In this document: positions 32,117 through 50,671 of the stretch, piece after piece
Layout of the letters: each line of letters opens with the position of its first letter
Numbering within the stretch: position 1 is the first letter of the stretch
From: Eriocheir sinensis
Taxonomy: Eukaryota > Arthropoda > Malacostraca > Decapoda > Varunidae
DNA length: 64,000 nucleotides
NCBI RefSeq assembly: GCF_024679095.1
Contig: NW_026112131.1
Span: forward strand, 691,501 to 755,500
Reading direction: 5' to 3'
Translations under genes and position numbers: made by a program
The notes under the pieces: model-generated
Told to the model about the DNA's origin: nothing
Seen by the model: only the letters and a program-made list of their open reading frames with translations
Database searches by the model: none

Positions 32117-32302
32117 ACATAAAATAATGAAAATTCGTAAAAAAATAAATACACAAAATTCCAATAAAAGAATGTATATTTGTAGGAAAATATATATACA
32201 AAATACAAATAAAATAACTAAAATTTGTATAAAAATATATACAAAAATACACAAAAATAATTTAAATTTGTTTGAAAATAGATATGCAAAATACACATAC
32301 AA
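32117..32302 (-). repeat. Exact duplicate of 35440-35625
   Basis: About 186 bp beginning CACATAAAATAATGAAAATT look identical base for base to 35440-35625, whereas most copies of a given block differ at several per cent of sites. This copy starts about 10 bp from the LINE copy 2 junction. Confidence 0.85.
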
Positions 32303-34291
32303 TTAAGGAAAATTTGTATTGAAATACATATACAAAATACTTATAAATAAAGTAGATTTGTTTGAAAATATATAAACAAATACACATGAAATAACGTAAA
32401 TTTGAATAAAATATATAAACAAAATAAACATTAAATAATGAAAATATGTATAACAAAAATAAATACAGAATACACAAAAATAGATATGCAAAATACATAT
32501 AAACAATGTAAATTTGTTTCAAAATATATATACGAATACACATGAAATAAGGTAGATTTCTATAAAAATATATATTCAAAATACACATAAAATTAAGTAA
32601 ATACGTATAAAAAAAATGTATACAAAATACACAACTAAAATTTGTATAAAAATATATACAAAAATACACAAAAATAGTTTAAATTTGTTTGAAAATAGAT
32701 ATGCAAAATACACATAAAATTAGGCAAATTTGTATTTAAATACATATACAAAATACACATAAAATAATGTAAATTTGTATAAAAATATATAAACAAATAC
32801 ACATAAAATAACGTAAATTTGGATCAAATATATATACAAAATAAACATTAAATAATGTAAATATGTATAAAAAATATATAAACAAAATACACATAGAATA
32901 ATGTTAAATAAAAAATAATGTAAATTTATATGAAAATAAAGATGCAAAATATCCATATAATAACGCATATTTGCATAAAAATATATATACAAAAATACAC
33001 ATAAAATAATTTAATTTGTATTAAAATAAATATACAAAATGCACATACATTAAAGTACATTTGTATTGAAATAGATATACACATAAAATAATGTAAATTT
33101 ATATGAAAATATATATACAAATACACATAAAATACCATGAATTTGTATAAAAATATATATTCAAAATAAATATTAATTATGTAAATGCGTATAAAAATAT
33201 ATATACAAAGTACATATAAAATAATGTAAATTCGTATCAAAATAAGTCAACAAAATACCAATAAAATAATATATTTCAATGAAAAGAAATTTACAAAATA
33301 CACATAACATAACTAAAATTTGTAATAAAATATATTCAAAAATACATAGAAATAATATGAATACACATAAAATACACATACAACAAGGTAAATTTCTTTT
33401 GAAATATATATACAGAATACCCATAAAATATTGTAAATTTGTGTCAAAATATATAAACAAATACACATAAAATAACGTAAATTTGTATGAAAATAATATA
33501 CAAAATACACATTGAATAATGTCAAATCGTATCAAAATGAATGAACAGAATATCAATAAAATAATGTAAATTTGTATGAAAATAAAGATGCAAAATACCC
33601 ATGAAATAAAGCACATTTTTATAAAAATATATATACACAATTAAATAAAGTAAACTCTCTTTAAAATAAATAAACAAAATATCAATAAAAGAATATGTAT
33701 TTGTATGAAAATAGATATACAAAATACACATGAAATAACCTAAATTTGTATAAAAATATATACAAAAATACACAAAAATAGTTTAAATTTATATGAAAAT
33801 AAATATACAAAATACACATAAAATTAGGTAAATTTGTATATAAATACTTATACAAAATACACTTAAAATAATGTAAATTTGAATGAAAATATATAAACAA
33901 ATACACTTAAAATAACGTAAATTTGTATAAAATATATATTCAAAATACACATTAAATAATGTAAATATGTATAAAAAAATATATACAAAACACAAATAGA
34001 ATAATATAAAATCGTATCAAAATATATACACAGAATATTAATAAAATAATGTAAATTTGTATGAAAATTAAGATGCAGAATACCTATAAAATAACGCATT
34101 TTTTATAAAAATATATATACCAAAATACACATAAAATATTTGAATTTGTGTTAAAATAAATACACAAAATGCACATACAATAAGGTAAATTTGTATTGAA
34201 ATAGATATGCAAAATACATATAAAACAATGTAAATTTGTTTCAAAATATATATATTTTGTATACGAATACACATATAAAAACGTAGATTTC

Positions 34292-34417
<126 letters not shown>

Positions 34418-35439
34418 AAATACACATAAAATGAAGTAAATACGTATAAAAAATGTATACAAAATACACTTAAAATAATGTAAATTCGTATAAATATAAA
34501 TAAACAAAATACCAATAAAAGAATGTGTATTTGTATAAATATAAATACACAAAATGCACATAAAATAACGTAAATTTATATAAAACTATATACAAAAATA
34601 CTCAGAAGTAATTAAATTTGTATGAAAATAGATATACAAAATACACACAAAATAAGCTAAATTTGAATTGAAAAATATATACAAAATACATAAAATAAAG
34701 TAAATTTGTATCGAAATATTTTTAACAAATACACATATAATAACGTAAATTTGTATAAAAATATATAAACAAAATACACATTAAGTAATGTAAATACGTA
34801 TAAAAAAATATGTACAAAATACACATATAATCATGTAATTCGTATCAAAATAAATACACAAAAAAACAATAAAATAATGTAAATTTGTATGAGAAAACAT
34901 ATACAAAATACACATAAAATAATGCAAATTTCTATAAAAATATATGTACAAAAATACACATAAAATTAATTTGCATAAAAAAATATATATAAAACACACA
35001 TTAGATAATGTAAATGAGTATAAAAATATGTATACAAAATACCTATGAAATAATCTAAATTCGTATCGAGTTAAATTAAGAAAATAGCAATAAAATAATG
35101 TAATTTTGGATGAAAATATATATAGAAAACACACAAAAATAACATAAATACAAATACAAATATACACATTAAATAATTTAAAATTGAATAAAATAAATAT
35201 ACAAAATAAACATAAAATAAGGTAAATTTGTAATGAAATATATGTTTAATACACATAAAACAATTTAAATTTGTATGAAAATATATATAGAAATACACAT
35301 AAAATAACATGAATTTGTTTAAAATTTGTATCAAAATATATACGAATACACACAATACAATAACGTAAATTTTTATGAAAATGTATATATAAAATACACA
35401 TAAAATAATTTAAATACGTAGAAAAATATATATACAAAA

Positions 35440-35625
35440 TACACATAAAATAATGAAAATTCGTAAAAAAATAAATACACAAAATTCCAATAAAAGAATG
35501 TATATTTGTAGGAAAATATATATACAAAATACAAATAAAATAACTAAAATTTGTATAAAAATATATACAAAAATACACAAAAATAATTTAAATTTGTTTG
35601 AAAATAGATATGCAAAATACACATA
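35440..35625 (-). repeat. Exact duplicate of 32117-32302
   Basis: Second copy of the 186-bp identical stretch, about 3.32 kb away in the same orientation, in line with one higher-order repeat step. After it the two copies diverge (AAGTTAGGC here, CAATTAAGG in the other). Confidence 0.85.
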
Positions 35626-35776
35626 AAGTTAGGCAAATTTGTATTGAAATACATATACAAAACTCACATAAAATAATGTAAATTTGTATGAAAATATATA
35701 GAAAAAACACATAAAATAACGTAAATTTGGATGAAATATATATACAAAATATACATTAAATATTTTAAATATGTAT

Positions 35777-35804
35777 AAAAATATATTATATTATATATAT
35801 TTTT
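35777..35804. repeat. Palindrome at a satellite polarity switch
   Basis: AAAAATATAT (35777-35786) and its exact complement ATATATTTTT (35795-35804) surround an 8-bp AT spacer. The left side continues into A-rich monomers and the right side into T-rich monomers, so two oppositely oriented monomers are joined in their TA cores. Confidence 0.9.
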
Positions 35805-37806
35805 ATTGAAATTTACGTTATTTATGCGTATTTTGTATATGTTTTCTCATACAAATTTACATTATTTTATTGGTATTTTGTCTATTTATTTTGATAGGAA
35901 TTATATGATTATTTGTGTATTTTGAACATATTTTTTTATACGTATTTACATTATTTAATGTGTATTTTGTTTATATACTTTTATACAAATTTACGTTATT
36001 ATATGTGTATTTGTATAAGTATTTTGATACAAATTTACATTATTTTATGTATTTTGTATATATATTTCAATTCAAATTTTGCTTATTTTACGTGTATTTT
36101 GTATATCTATTTTCATACAAATTTGATTACTTTTATGTATTTTTGTATATAGTTTTATATAAATTTACGTTATTTTATGTGTATTTTGTATATTTATATT
36201 TATACAAACACACATTCTTTTATTAGTATTTTGTTTATTTATTTTGATACGAGTTTACATTATTTTATGTGTATTTTGTATTCATTTTTTTATACGTATT
36301 TACTTAATTATAATTGTATTTTGCATATATATTTTTATAGAAATCTACGTTATTTTATGTGTATTCCTTTATATATTTTGAAACAAATTTACATTGTTTT
36401 ATATGTATTTTGCTTATCTATTTCAATACAAATTTACCTTATTGTATGTGCATTTTGTATACTTATTTTAATACAAAATCAAATATTTTATGTGTTTTTG
36501 TATATATATTTTTATGAAAAATGCGTTATTTTATGGGTATTTTGCATCTTAATTTTCATACAAATTTACATTATTTTATTAATATTTTGTGTATTTATTT
36601 TGATAGGATTTTACATTATTCTATTAGTTTTTTGTATCAATTTTTTTTATACATGTTTACATTATTTAATGTGAATTTGTAAATATATTTGATACAAATT
36701 TACGTTATTTTAAGTGTATATGTTTATATATTTTCATTTAAATTTACATTATTTTATGTGTATTTTGTATATGTATTTCGAAACAAAACTATCTAATTTT
36801 ATGTGTTTTTTGTATATTTATTTTCATACAAGTTTAAATTATTTTTGTGTATTTTTGTATATAGTTTTATACAAATTTCGGTTATTTTACTTGTATTTTG
36901 TATATCTATTTTCATACAAATACACATTCTCTTCATGATATTTTGCTTATTTATTCTGACACGAATTTACATTATTTAATGTGTATTTTGTATATATATT
37001 TTTATACGTATTTACATCATTTCATGTGTATTTTGTACATATATTTCTATAGAAATCTACGTTATTTTATGTGTATTCGTATATATATATTTTGAAACAA
37101 ATTTACATTGTTTTATGTGTATTTTGCATATTTTTTCAATACAAATTTACCTTATTGTATGTGCATTTTGTATATTAATTTTAATACAAATTTGATCATT
37201 CTATGTTTATTTTTGTATATGTATTTTTATAAAAATATGCTTTATTTTATGGGTATTTTGCATCTATATTTTCATACAAATTTACATTATTTTATTGATA
37301 TTCTGTGTATTTATTTTGATATGATTTTACATTATTCTATGTGTCTTTTGTATATATATTTTATATAAAATGTACGTTATTTTATGTGTATTTGTTTTCA
37401 TTTCATACAAATTTACATTATTTTATGTGTTTTTTGTACATGTATTTAAATACAAATTTAACTAGTTATATGTGTATTTTGTATATCTATTTTTTTATGT
37501 ATATTTTCATAGAAATTTACTCTATTTTTTGTGTATTCGTATATATATTTTCATACAAATTTGCATTGTTGATGTGTATTTTGCATATCTATTTCAATAC
37601 AAATTTACTTTATTGTACGTGCATTTTGTATATTTATTTTAATACAAATTTAGTTATTTTATATGTATTTTTGTATATATATTTTTATGCAAATATGCGT
37701 TATTATATGGATATTTTGCATCTTTATTTTCATACAAATTTACATTATTTTATTAATATTCTGTTTATTTATTTTGATACGATTTAACATTATTCTATGT
37801 GTATTT

Positions 37807-37950
<144 letters not shown>

Positions 37951-40900
37951 ATACATATTTACATTATTTAATGTTTATTTTGTATATTTATTTTATCAAA
38001 TTTACATTATTTTATGTGTATTTGTATATATATTTTCATACAAATTTACATTATTATTGGAATTTTGTTTATTTATTTTGATACAAATTTACCTTATTTT
38101 ACGTGTATTTTGTATATATATTTTTATACGTATTACATGATTTAGTATTTGTATAAATTTTGATACAAATATTTTATTTTATGTATTTTGTATATATATT
38201 TTCATAGAAATTTAGCTTATTTTATGTATTTTGTATATATATTTTAATACAATTTAATTATTTTGTGTATTTTCCATATATAGTTTTATATAAATTTACG
38301 TTATTTTATGTGTATTTTGTATATTTATATTTATACAAATACACACTCTTTTATTGGTATTTTGTTTATTTATTTTGATACGAATTTACATTATTTTATG
38401 TGTATTTTGTATACATTTTTTATTCGTATTTACTTCATTTTATGTGTATTTTGTATATATATTTTTATTGAAATCTACGTTATTTTATGTGTATTCCTTT
38501 ATATATTTTGAAACAAATAACATTGTTTTATATGTATTTTGCGTATCTATTTCAATACAAATTTACCTTATTGTATGTGCATTTTGTATATTTATTTTAA
38601 TACAAAATCAAATATTTTATGTGTTTTCGTATATATATTTTTATAAAAAATGCGTTATTTTATGGGTATTTTGCATCTTAATTTTCATACAAATTTACAT
38701 TATTTTATTAATATTTTGTGTATTTATTTTGATACGATTTTATATTATTCTATTTGTGTTTTGTATATATATATTTTTATACATATTTACATTATTTAAT
38801 GTGTATTTTGTATATATATTTGATACAAATTTACGTTATTTTAAGTGTATATGTTTATATATTTTCATTCAGATTTACATTATTTTATGTGTATTTTGTA
38901 TATGTATTTCAATACAAATTTACCTAATTTTATGTGTAATTCGTATATTTATTTTCATACAAATTTAAATTATTTTTGTGTATTTCTGTATATAGTTTTA
39001 TACAAATCTAGGTTATTTTATGTGTATTTTGTATATCTATTTTCATACAAATACACATTCTTTTTATGATATTTTGTTTATTTATTTTGATATGAATTTA
39101 CATTATTTAATATGTATTTTGTATATATATTTTTATACGTTTTTACATCATTTCATGTGTATTTTGTATATATATATTTCTATAGAAATCTACGTTATTT
39201 TATGTGTATTCGTATTTATATTTTGAAACAAATTTACATTGTTTTATGTGTATTTTGCATATTTTTTCAATACAAATTTACCTTATTGTATGTGCATTTT
39301 GTATATTAATTTTAATACAAATTTGATTATTCTATGTGTATTTTTGTATATGTATTTTTATAAAAAATGCTTTATTTTATGGGTATTTTGCATCTTTATT
39401 TTCATACAAATTTACATTATTTTATTGATATTCTGTGTATTTATTTTGATATGATTTTTCATTATTCTATGTTTATTTTGAATATATATTTTATAAAAAA
39501 TGTACGTTATTTTATGTGTATTTGTTTTCATTTTATACAAATTTACATTATTTTATGTGTATTTTGTACATGTATTTAAATACAAATCTAACTAATTATA
39601 TGTGTATTTTGTATATCTATTTTTATACAAATTGAAATTATTGTTGTGTTTTTTTTTTGTATATATTTTTATACAAATTTTCGTTATTTTATGTGTATTT
39701 TCTATATTTATTTTCCTACACATATACGTTCTTTTATCGGAATTTTGTTTATTTATTTTGATACGAATTTACATTATTTTAGGTGTATTTGGTATATGTT
39801 TTTTTATACTAATTTACATCATTTTATATGTATTTTGTATGTATATTTTCATAGAAATTTACTCTATTTTATGTGTATTCGTATATATATTTTGATACAA
39901 ATTTACATTATTTATGTATAGTTTGCATATCTATTTCAAGACAAATTTACTTTATTGTATGTGCATTTTCAATATTTATTTTAATATAAATTAAATTATT
40001 TTATGTGTATTTTTGTATATATATTTTTATATGCAAATATGCGTTATTATATGGGTATTTTGCGTCTTTATTTTCATACAAATTTGCATTATTTTATTGA
40101 TATTCTGTTTATTTATTTTGATACGATTTAACATTATTCGATGTGTATTTTGTATATATTTTTTTATACATATTTACATTATTTAATGTTTATTATGTAT
40201 ATATATTTTATCTTAATTTACATTATTTTATGTGTATTTGTTTATATATTTTTATACAAATTTACATTATTTTATGTGTATTTTGTATATGTATTTCAAT
40301 ACAAATTTGTCTAATTTAATGTGTATTTTGCATATATATTTTCAAACAAATTTAAAGTATTTTTTGAGTATTTTTGTATATATTTTTATACAAATTTTAG
40401 TTATTTTATTTGTATTTTGTAGATATATTTTCATACAAATATACATTCTTTTATTGGAATTTTATTTTATTTTATTTTGATACGAATTTACATTACTTTA
40501 TGTGTATTTTGTATATATATTTTCTACGTATTTAAATTATTTTATGTGTATTTTGTATATACATTTTCATAAAAATTTACGTTATTTTATTATGTGTATT
40601 CGTATATATTTTGATACAAATTTTATACAAATCCATGTTATTTTATGTCTATTTGTATATATATTTTCATACAAATTTATATTATTTTATGTGTATTTTT
40701 ACATATATTTCATTACAAATTTACCTTATTTTATGTTTATTTTGTATATTTATTTCATTCGGTTTTAAATTATTTTATGTGTATATTTGTATTTGTATTT
40801 AGGTCTTTTTATGTGTATTTTATATATATATTTTCATCCAAAATTACATTATTTTATTGGTATTTTCTTAATTTAATTCGATACGAATTTAGATTATTTC

Positions 40901-42355
40901 ATAGGTATTTTGTATACATTTACATTATGTAATGTGTGTTTTGTATATATTTTTTAATGCAAATTTATTTTATGTGCATTTTTGTACATATATTTTTATA
41001 GAAGTTCGCGTTATTTTATGTGTTTTTTGTATATGTTTTCTCATAAAAATTTACTTTATTTTATTGGTATTTTGTTTATTTATTTTGATACGAATTACAT
41101 GATTATATGTGTATTTTGTACATATTTTTTTATACGTATTTACATTATTTAATGTGTATTTTGTTTATATATTTTTATACAAATTTACGTTATTATATGT
41201 GTATATGTAAAAATATTTTGATACAAATTTACTTTATTTTATGTATTTTGTATATATATTTCAATTCAAATTAAGCTTATTTTGTGTGTATTTTGTATAT
41301 ATATTTTTATATTTATATAAATTTACGTAATTTTATATGCATTTTGTATATTTATATTTTTACACATACACATTCTTTTATTGGTATTTTGTTTATTTAT
41401 ATTTATACGAATTTACATTATTTTATGTGTATTTTGTATACATTTTTTATACGTATTTACTTAATTTTATGTGTATTTTGTACATGTATTTTTATAGAAA
41501 TCTACGTTATTTTATGAGTATTCGAATATATATTTTGAAACAAATTTACATTATTTTATATGTATTTTGCATATCTTTTTCAATACAAATTAACCTTATT
41601 TTATGTGCATTTTGTATATTTATTTTAATACAAATATTTTATGTGTATTTTGGTATCTATAATTTTATAAAAAAATGTGTTCTTTTATAGGTATTTTGCA
41701 TCTTAATTTTCATACAAATTTACATTATTTTATTAATATTCTGTGTATATATTTTGATACGATTTTACATTATTCTATTTGTGTTTTGTATATATATTTT
41801 TTATACATATTTACATTATTTAATGTGTATTTGTATTTGTTTATATATTTTCATAAAAAATTTACATTATTTTAAGTGTATTTTGTATATGTATTTCAAT
41901 ACAAATTTACCTAATCTTATGTTTATTTTGTATATTTATTTTCATACAAATTTAAATTATTTTTGTGTATTTTTTTATATAGTTTTATAAAAATTTAGGT
42001 TATTTTATGTGTATTTTGTATAACTATTTTCATACAAATACACATTCTTTTATTGATATTTTGTTGATTTATTTTGACGCGAATTTACATTATTTAATGT
42101 GTATTTTGTATATATATTTTTATACGTATTTACATCATTTCATGTGTATTTTGTATATATATATTTTTATAGAAATCTACGTTATTTTATGTGTATTCGT
42201 ATATATATTTTGAAATAAATTTACACTGTTTTATGTGTATTTTTCATATTTTTCAATGTGTATTTTGTATATCTATTTTCATACAAATACACATTTTTTT
42301 ATTGATATTTTCTTTATTTATTTTGACGCGAATTTACATTATTTAATGTGTATTT

Positions 42356-42357
<2 letters not shown>

Positions 42358-42444
<87 letters not shown>
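42358..42444. repeat. (TA)n microsatellite, about 87 bp, with one CTG interruption
   Basis: TA array after GTGTATTTTG and before TTTTTATACGTATTTAC, interrupted once by CTG at about 42409. Both flanks are the two halves of a normal monomer. Confidence 0.97.
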
Positions 42445-42447
<3 letters not shown>

Positions 42448-42616
42448 TATACGTATTTACATCATTTCATGTGTATTTTGTATATATATTTCTATAGAAA
42501 TCTACGTTATTTTATGTATATTCTTATATATATTTTGAAATAAATTTACACTGTTTTATGTGTATTTTGCATATTTTTTCAATACAAATTTCCCTTATTT
42601 TATGTGCATTTTAAAT

Positions 42617-42710
42617 ATTAATTTTAATACAAATTTAATTATTCTATGTGTATTTTTGTATATGTTTTTTTATTAAAATGTGCTTTATTTTATGGGTATT
42701 TTGCATCTTT
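42617..42710 (+). repeat. Left 94-bp direct repeat flanking an inverted island
   Basis: Runs from ATTAATTTTAATAC to TTTTGCATCTTT. The same 94-bp interval, with a handful of substitutions and no length change, recurs at 42910-43003 on the other side of the inverted island. Confidence 0.88.
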
Positions 42711-42909
42711 ATGAATAAAATACCAAGAAAATAATGTAATTTTTTATGAGAAAATACACATAAAACTACCTAAATACAAATACAAATATACACATAAAAT
42801 AATTTAAGATTGAATTAAATAAATATACAAAATAATCATAAAATAAGGTAGATTTGTAATGAAATATATACAAAAATACAAATAAAATAATATAAATTTG
42901 TATGAAAAT
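42711..42909 (-). repeat. Inverted satellite island, 199 bp, of D-type monomers
   Basis: A-rich-strand D-type monomers (TACAAATACAAATATACACA and a GGTAGATTTGTAATGAAA monomer) lie inside an A-type T-rich region. The D block does not belong at this point of the higher-order repeat, so the island came from elsewhere. It is bounded by a 94-bp direct repeat. Confidence 0.88.
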
Positions 42910-46292
<3,383 letters not shown>

Positions 46293-46655
46293 TCTTTTAT
46301 ATATTTTTGTATAAATATAAATATACAAAATACACAAAAGTAATTAAATTTGTATGAAATTAGATATACAAAATACACATAAAATAAGCTAAATTTGAAT
46401 TGAAACATATATACAAAGTACATAAAATAATGTAAATTTGTATCAAAATATTTATAAAAATACACATATAATAAAGTGAATTTGTATAAAAAATATATAA
46501 ACAAAATACTCATTAAATAATGTAAATACGTATAAAAAAAATTGTACAAAATACACATATAATAATGTAATTCGTATCAAAATAAATAAACAAAATACCA
46601 ATAAAATAATGTAAATTTCTATGAGAAAACATATACAAAATACACATAAAATAAA
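46293..46655 (-). repeat. Inverted satellite island, about 360 bp
   Basis: A-rich D-type monomers, with GAGAAAACATATACAAAATA at about 46.62 kb, lie between an A-type and a B-type T-rich region. As with the island at 42.7 kb, the block type does not fit the surrounding order. Confidence 0.85.
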
Positions 46656-48010
46656 AAATTTAAATTCTTTTTTGTGTATTTTTGTATATAGTTTTATTCA
46701 AATTTAGGTTATTTTATGTGTATTTTGTATATTTATTTTCATACAAATACACATTCTTTTATTGATATTTTATTTACTTATTTTGACACGAATTTACATT
46801 ATTTAATGTGTATTTTGTATATATATTTTTATACGTATTTACATCATCTCAAGTGTATTTTGTATATATATTTCTATAGAAATCTACGTTATTTTATGTG
46901 TATTCGTATATATATTTTGAAACAAATTTACATTGTTTGATGTGTATTTTGCATATTTTTCCAATACAAATTCACCTTATTGTATGTGCATTTTGTATAT
47001 TAATTTTAATACAAATTTAATTATTGAATATGTATTTTTGTATATGTATTTTTATAAAAATATGCTTTATTTTATGGGTATTTTGCATCTTTTTTTTCAT
47101 ACAAATTTACATTATTTTATTGATATTCTGTGTAATTATTTTGATACGATTTTACATTATTCTACGTGTATTTTGTATATATATTTTATACAAATGTACG
47201 TTATTTTATGTGTATTTGTTTTCATTTCATACAAATTTATATTATTTTATGTGTATTTTGTACATATATTTAAAGACAAATTTAACTAATTATATGTGTA
47301 TTTTGTATATCTATTTTCATACAAATTGAAATTATTTTTGTGTTTTTTTTGTATATATTTTTATACAAATTCTCGTTATTTTATGTGTATTTTGTTTTTT
47401 TTATTTTCCTACAGATATACGTTCTTTTAGCGGAAATTTGTTTATTTATTTTCATACGAATTTACATTATTTTAAGTGTATTTGGTATATATATTTTTAT
47501 ACTATTTACATAAATTTATATGTATTTTGTATGTATATTTTCATAGAAATTTACTCTATTTTATGTGTATTCGTATATATATTTTGATACAAATTTACAT
47601 TATTGACGTGTATTTTGCATTTCTATTTCAATACAAATTTACTTTATTGTATGTGCATTTTGTATATTTATCTCAATACAAATTTAATTATTTCATGTGT
47701 ATTTTTGTATATATATTTTTATGCAAATATGCGTTATTATATGGGTATTTTCCATCTTTATTTTCATACAAATTTATATTATTTTATTGATATTCTGTTT
47801 ATTTATTTTGATACGATTTAATATTATTCTATGTGTATTTTGTGTATATATTTTTATACATATTTACATTATTTAATGCATATGTTGTATATATATTTTA
47901 TCCAAATTTACGTTATTTTATGTGTATTTGTTTATATATTTTCATACAAATTTACATTATTTTATGTGCATTTTTTATATGTATTTCAATACAAATTTGC
48001 CTAATATGTA
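46656..48010 (+). repeat. 45-bp satellite, segment 17 (T-rich on +)
   Basis: T-rich monomers with A at 47.05 kb and C at 47.73 kb. The final polarity switch of the window lies at about 48010, after TTTGCCTAATATGTAAGGAA. No gene is visible. Confidence 0.92.
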
Positions 48011-50364
48011 AGGAAAATATATACAAAATACACCCAGAATAATGTAAAATTGTATCAATATAAATGTACAAAATATTAATAAAGTAATGTAAAAATGAAA
48101 ACAAAGATGTAAAATACCCATAAAATTACTCATTTAAAAAAATATATATACAAAAATACACATCAAATAATTAAATTTGTATTAAAATAAATGTACAAAA
48201 TACACATACAATAAGATAATTTTTTATTGAAATAGATATGCTAAATACACATAAAATAATATAAATTTGTATCAAAACATATACGAATACACAAAATAAA
48301 ATAACGTAAATTTTTATGAAAATATAAATACAAAATACACATAAAATAATGTAAATACGTAGAAAAATACACATTTAAAATACACATAAAATAATGTAAA
48401 TTCGTATCAAAATGAATAAACAAAATTCTAATTAAAGAAGTTATATTTGTAGGAAAATATATATACAAAATACAAATAAAATAACTAAAATTTGTATAAA
48501 AATATATACAAAAATACACAAAAATAATTTAAATTTGTTTGAAAATAGATATGCAAACTACACATAAAATTAGGCCAATTTGAATTGAAATACATATACA
48601 AAATACACATTAAATAATGTAATATAAAATATATAAAATATATAAACAAATACATATAAAATAACATACAATTGCATTAAATATATATACAAAATATATA
48701 TTAAATAATGTAAATATGTATAAAAATAGATATACAAAATACACAGAGAATAATGTAAAATTGTTTAAAAAAAATAAAGAAAATATAAATAAAATAATGT
48801 AAATTTGTATGAAAATAAAGATGCAAAATAGCCATAAAATAAAGCATATTTTTATAAAAATACATATACAAAAATACACATAGAATAATTAAATTTGTAT
48901 TAAAATTAATATACAAAATGCACATACAATAAAGTAAATTTGTATTGAAAAAATATGCAAAATACACATAAAACAGTGTAATTTGTTTCAAAATATAAAT
49001 ACGAACACTCATAAAATAACGTAGATTTCTATAGAAATATATATACAAAATACACATGAAATGATGTAAATACGTATAAAAATATATATACAAAATACAC
49101 ATTAAATAATGTAAACTCGCTTCAAAATAAATAAACAAAATATCGATAAAAGAATGTGTATTTGTATGAAAATAGATATACAAAATACACATAAAATGAC
49201 CTAAATTTGTATAAAAATATATACAAATATACACAAAAGCAATTTAAACTTGTATGAAAATAAATATACAAAATACACATAAAATTAGGTAAATTTGTGT
49301 TGAAATACGTATAAAAAACACACATAAATTAATGTAAATTTGAATGAAATTACATAAACAAATACACTTAAAATAACGTAAATTTGTATGAAATATATAT
49401 ACAAAATACAAACTAAATAATGTAAATATGTATAAAAAATATATAGAAAACACAAATAGAATATTGTAAAATCGTATCAAAATAAATACACAGAATATTA
49501 AAAAAAATAATGTAAATTTGTATGAAAATAAATAAGAAAAATACCCATAAATTAACGCTTTTTTTTTTTTAAATATATATATACCAAAATACACATAACA
49601 AATTAAATTTGTATTAAAATAATTATACAAAATACACATACACTAATATCAATTTGTATTGAAATAGATATGCAAAATACATATAAAACAATGTAAATTT
49701 GTTTCAAAATATATATACGAATACACATAAAATAACGTAGATTTCTATGAAAATATATATACAAAATACACATAAAATGAAGTAAAAACGTATAAAAAAA
49801 TGTATACAAAATACACTTAAAATAATGTAAACTCGTATCAAAATAAATAAACAAAATACCAATAAAAGAATGTGTATTTGTATAAATATAAATATAAAAA
49901 ATACGCATAAAATAACGTAAATTTATATAATACTATATACAAAAATACACAGAAATAATTAAATTTGTATGGAAATAGATATATAAAATACACACAAAAT
50001 AAGCTAAATTTAAATTGAAATATATATACAAAATTAATAAAATAAAACAAATTTGAATCAAAATATTTATACAAATACACATATAATAACGTAAATTTGT
50101 ATAAAAATATTTAAACAAAATACACATATACGTAGATTTCTATGAAAATATATATACAAAATACACATAAAATGAAGTAAAAACGTATAAAAAAATGTAT
50201 ACAAAATACACATAAAATAATGTAAATTCGTATCAAAATAAATAAGCAAAATACCATTAAAAAAATGTTTATTTGAATAAATATAAATATAAAAATACGC
50301 ATAAAATAACGTAAATTTATATAATACTATATACAAAAATACACAGAAATAATTAAATTTGTAT

Positions 50365-50671
50365 AAACAAAATACCAATAAAACAATGTAAATTTGTATG
50401 AGAAAACATATACAAAATACACATAAAATAACGTAAATTTCTATAAAAAAATATGTACAGAAATGCACTTAAAATAAATTTGCATAAAAATATATATACA
50501 AAACACATATTTCGTATGAAAATAGATAAACAAAATACCAATAAAATAATGTAAATTTGTATGAGAAAACATATACAAAATACACATAAAATAACGTAAA
50601 TTTCTATAAAAAAATATGTACAGAAATGCACTTAAAATAAATTTGCATAAAAATATATATACAAAACACAC
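50365..50671 (-). repeat. Tandem duplication, 163-bp period
   Basis: The stretch starting AAACAAAATACCAATAAAAC at 50365 recurs at 50528 with essentially one difference over about 143 bp, through the GAGAAAACATATACAAAATA monomer to AACACA. A larger direct copy also exists: 49735-49970 resembles 50130-50364 at an offset of about 395 bp. This points to recent unequal exchange or slippage. Confidence 0.88.
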
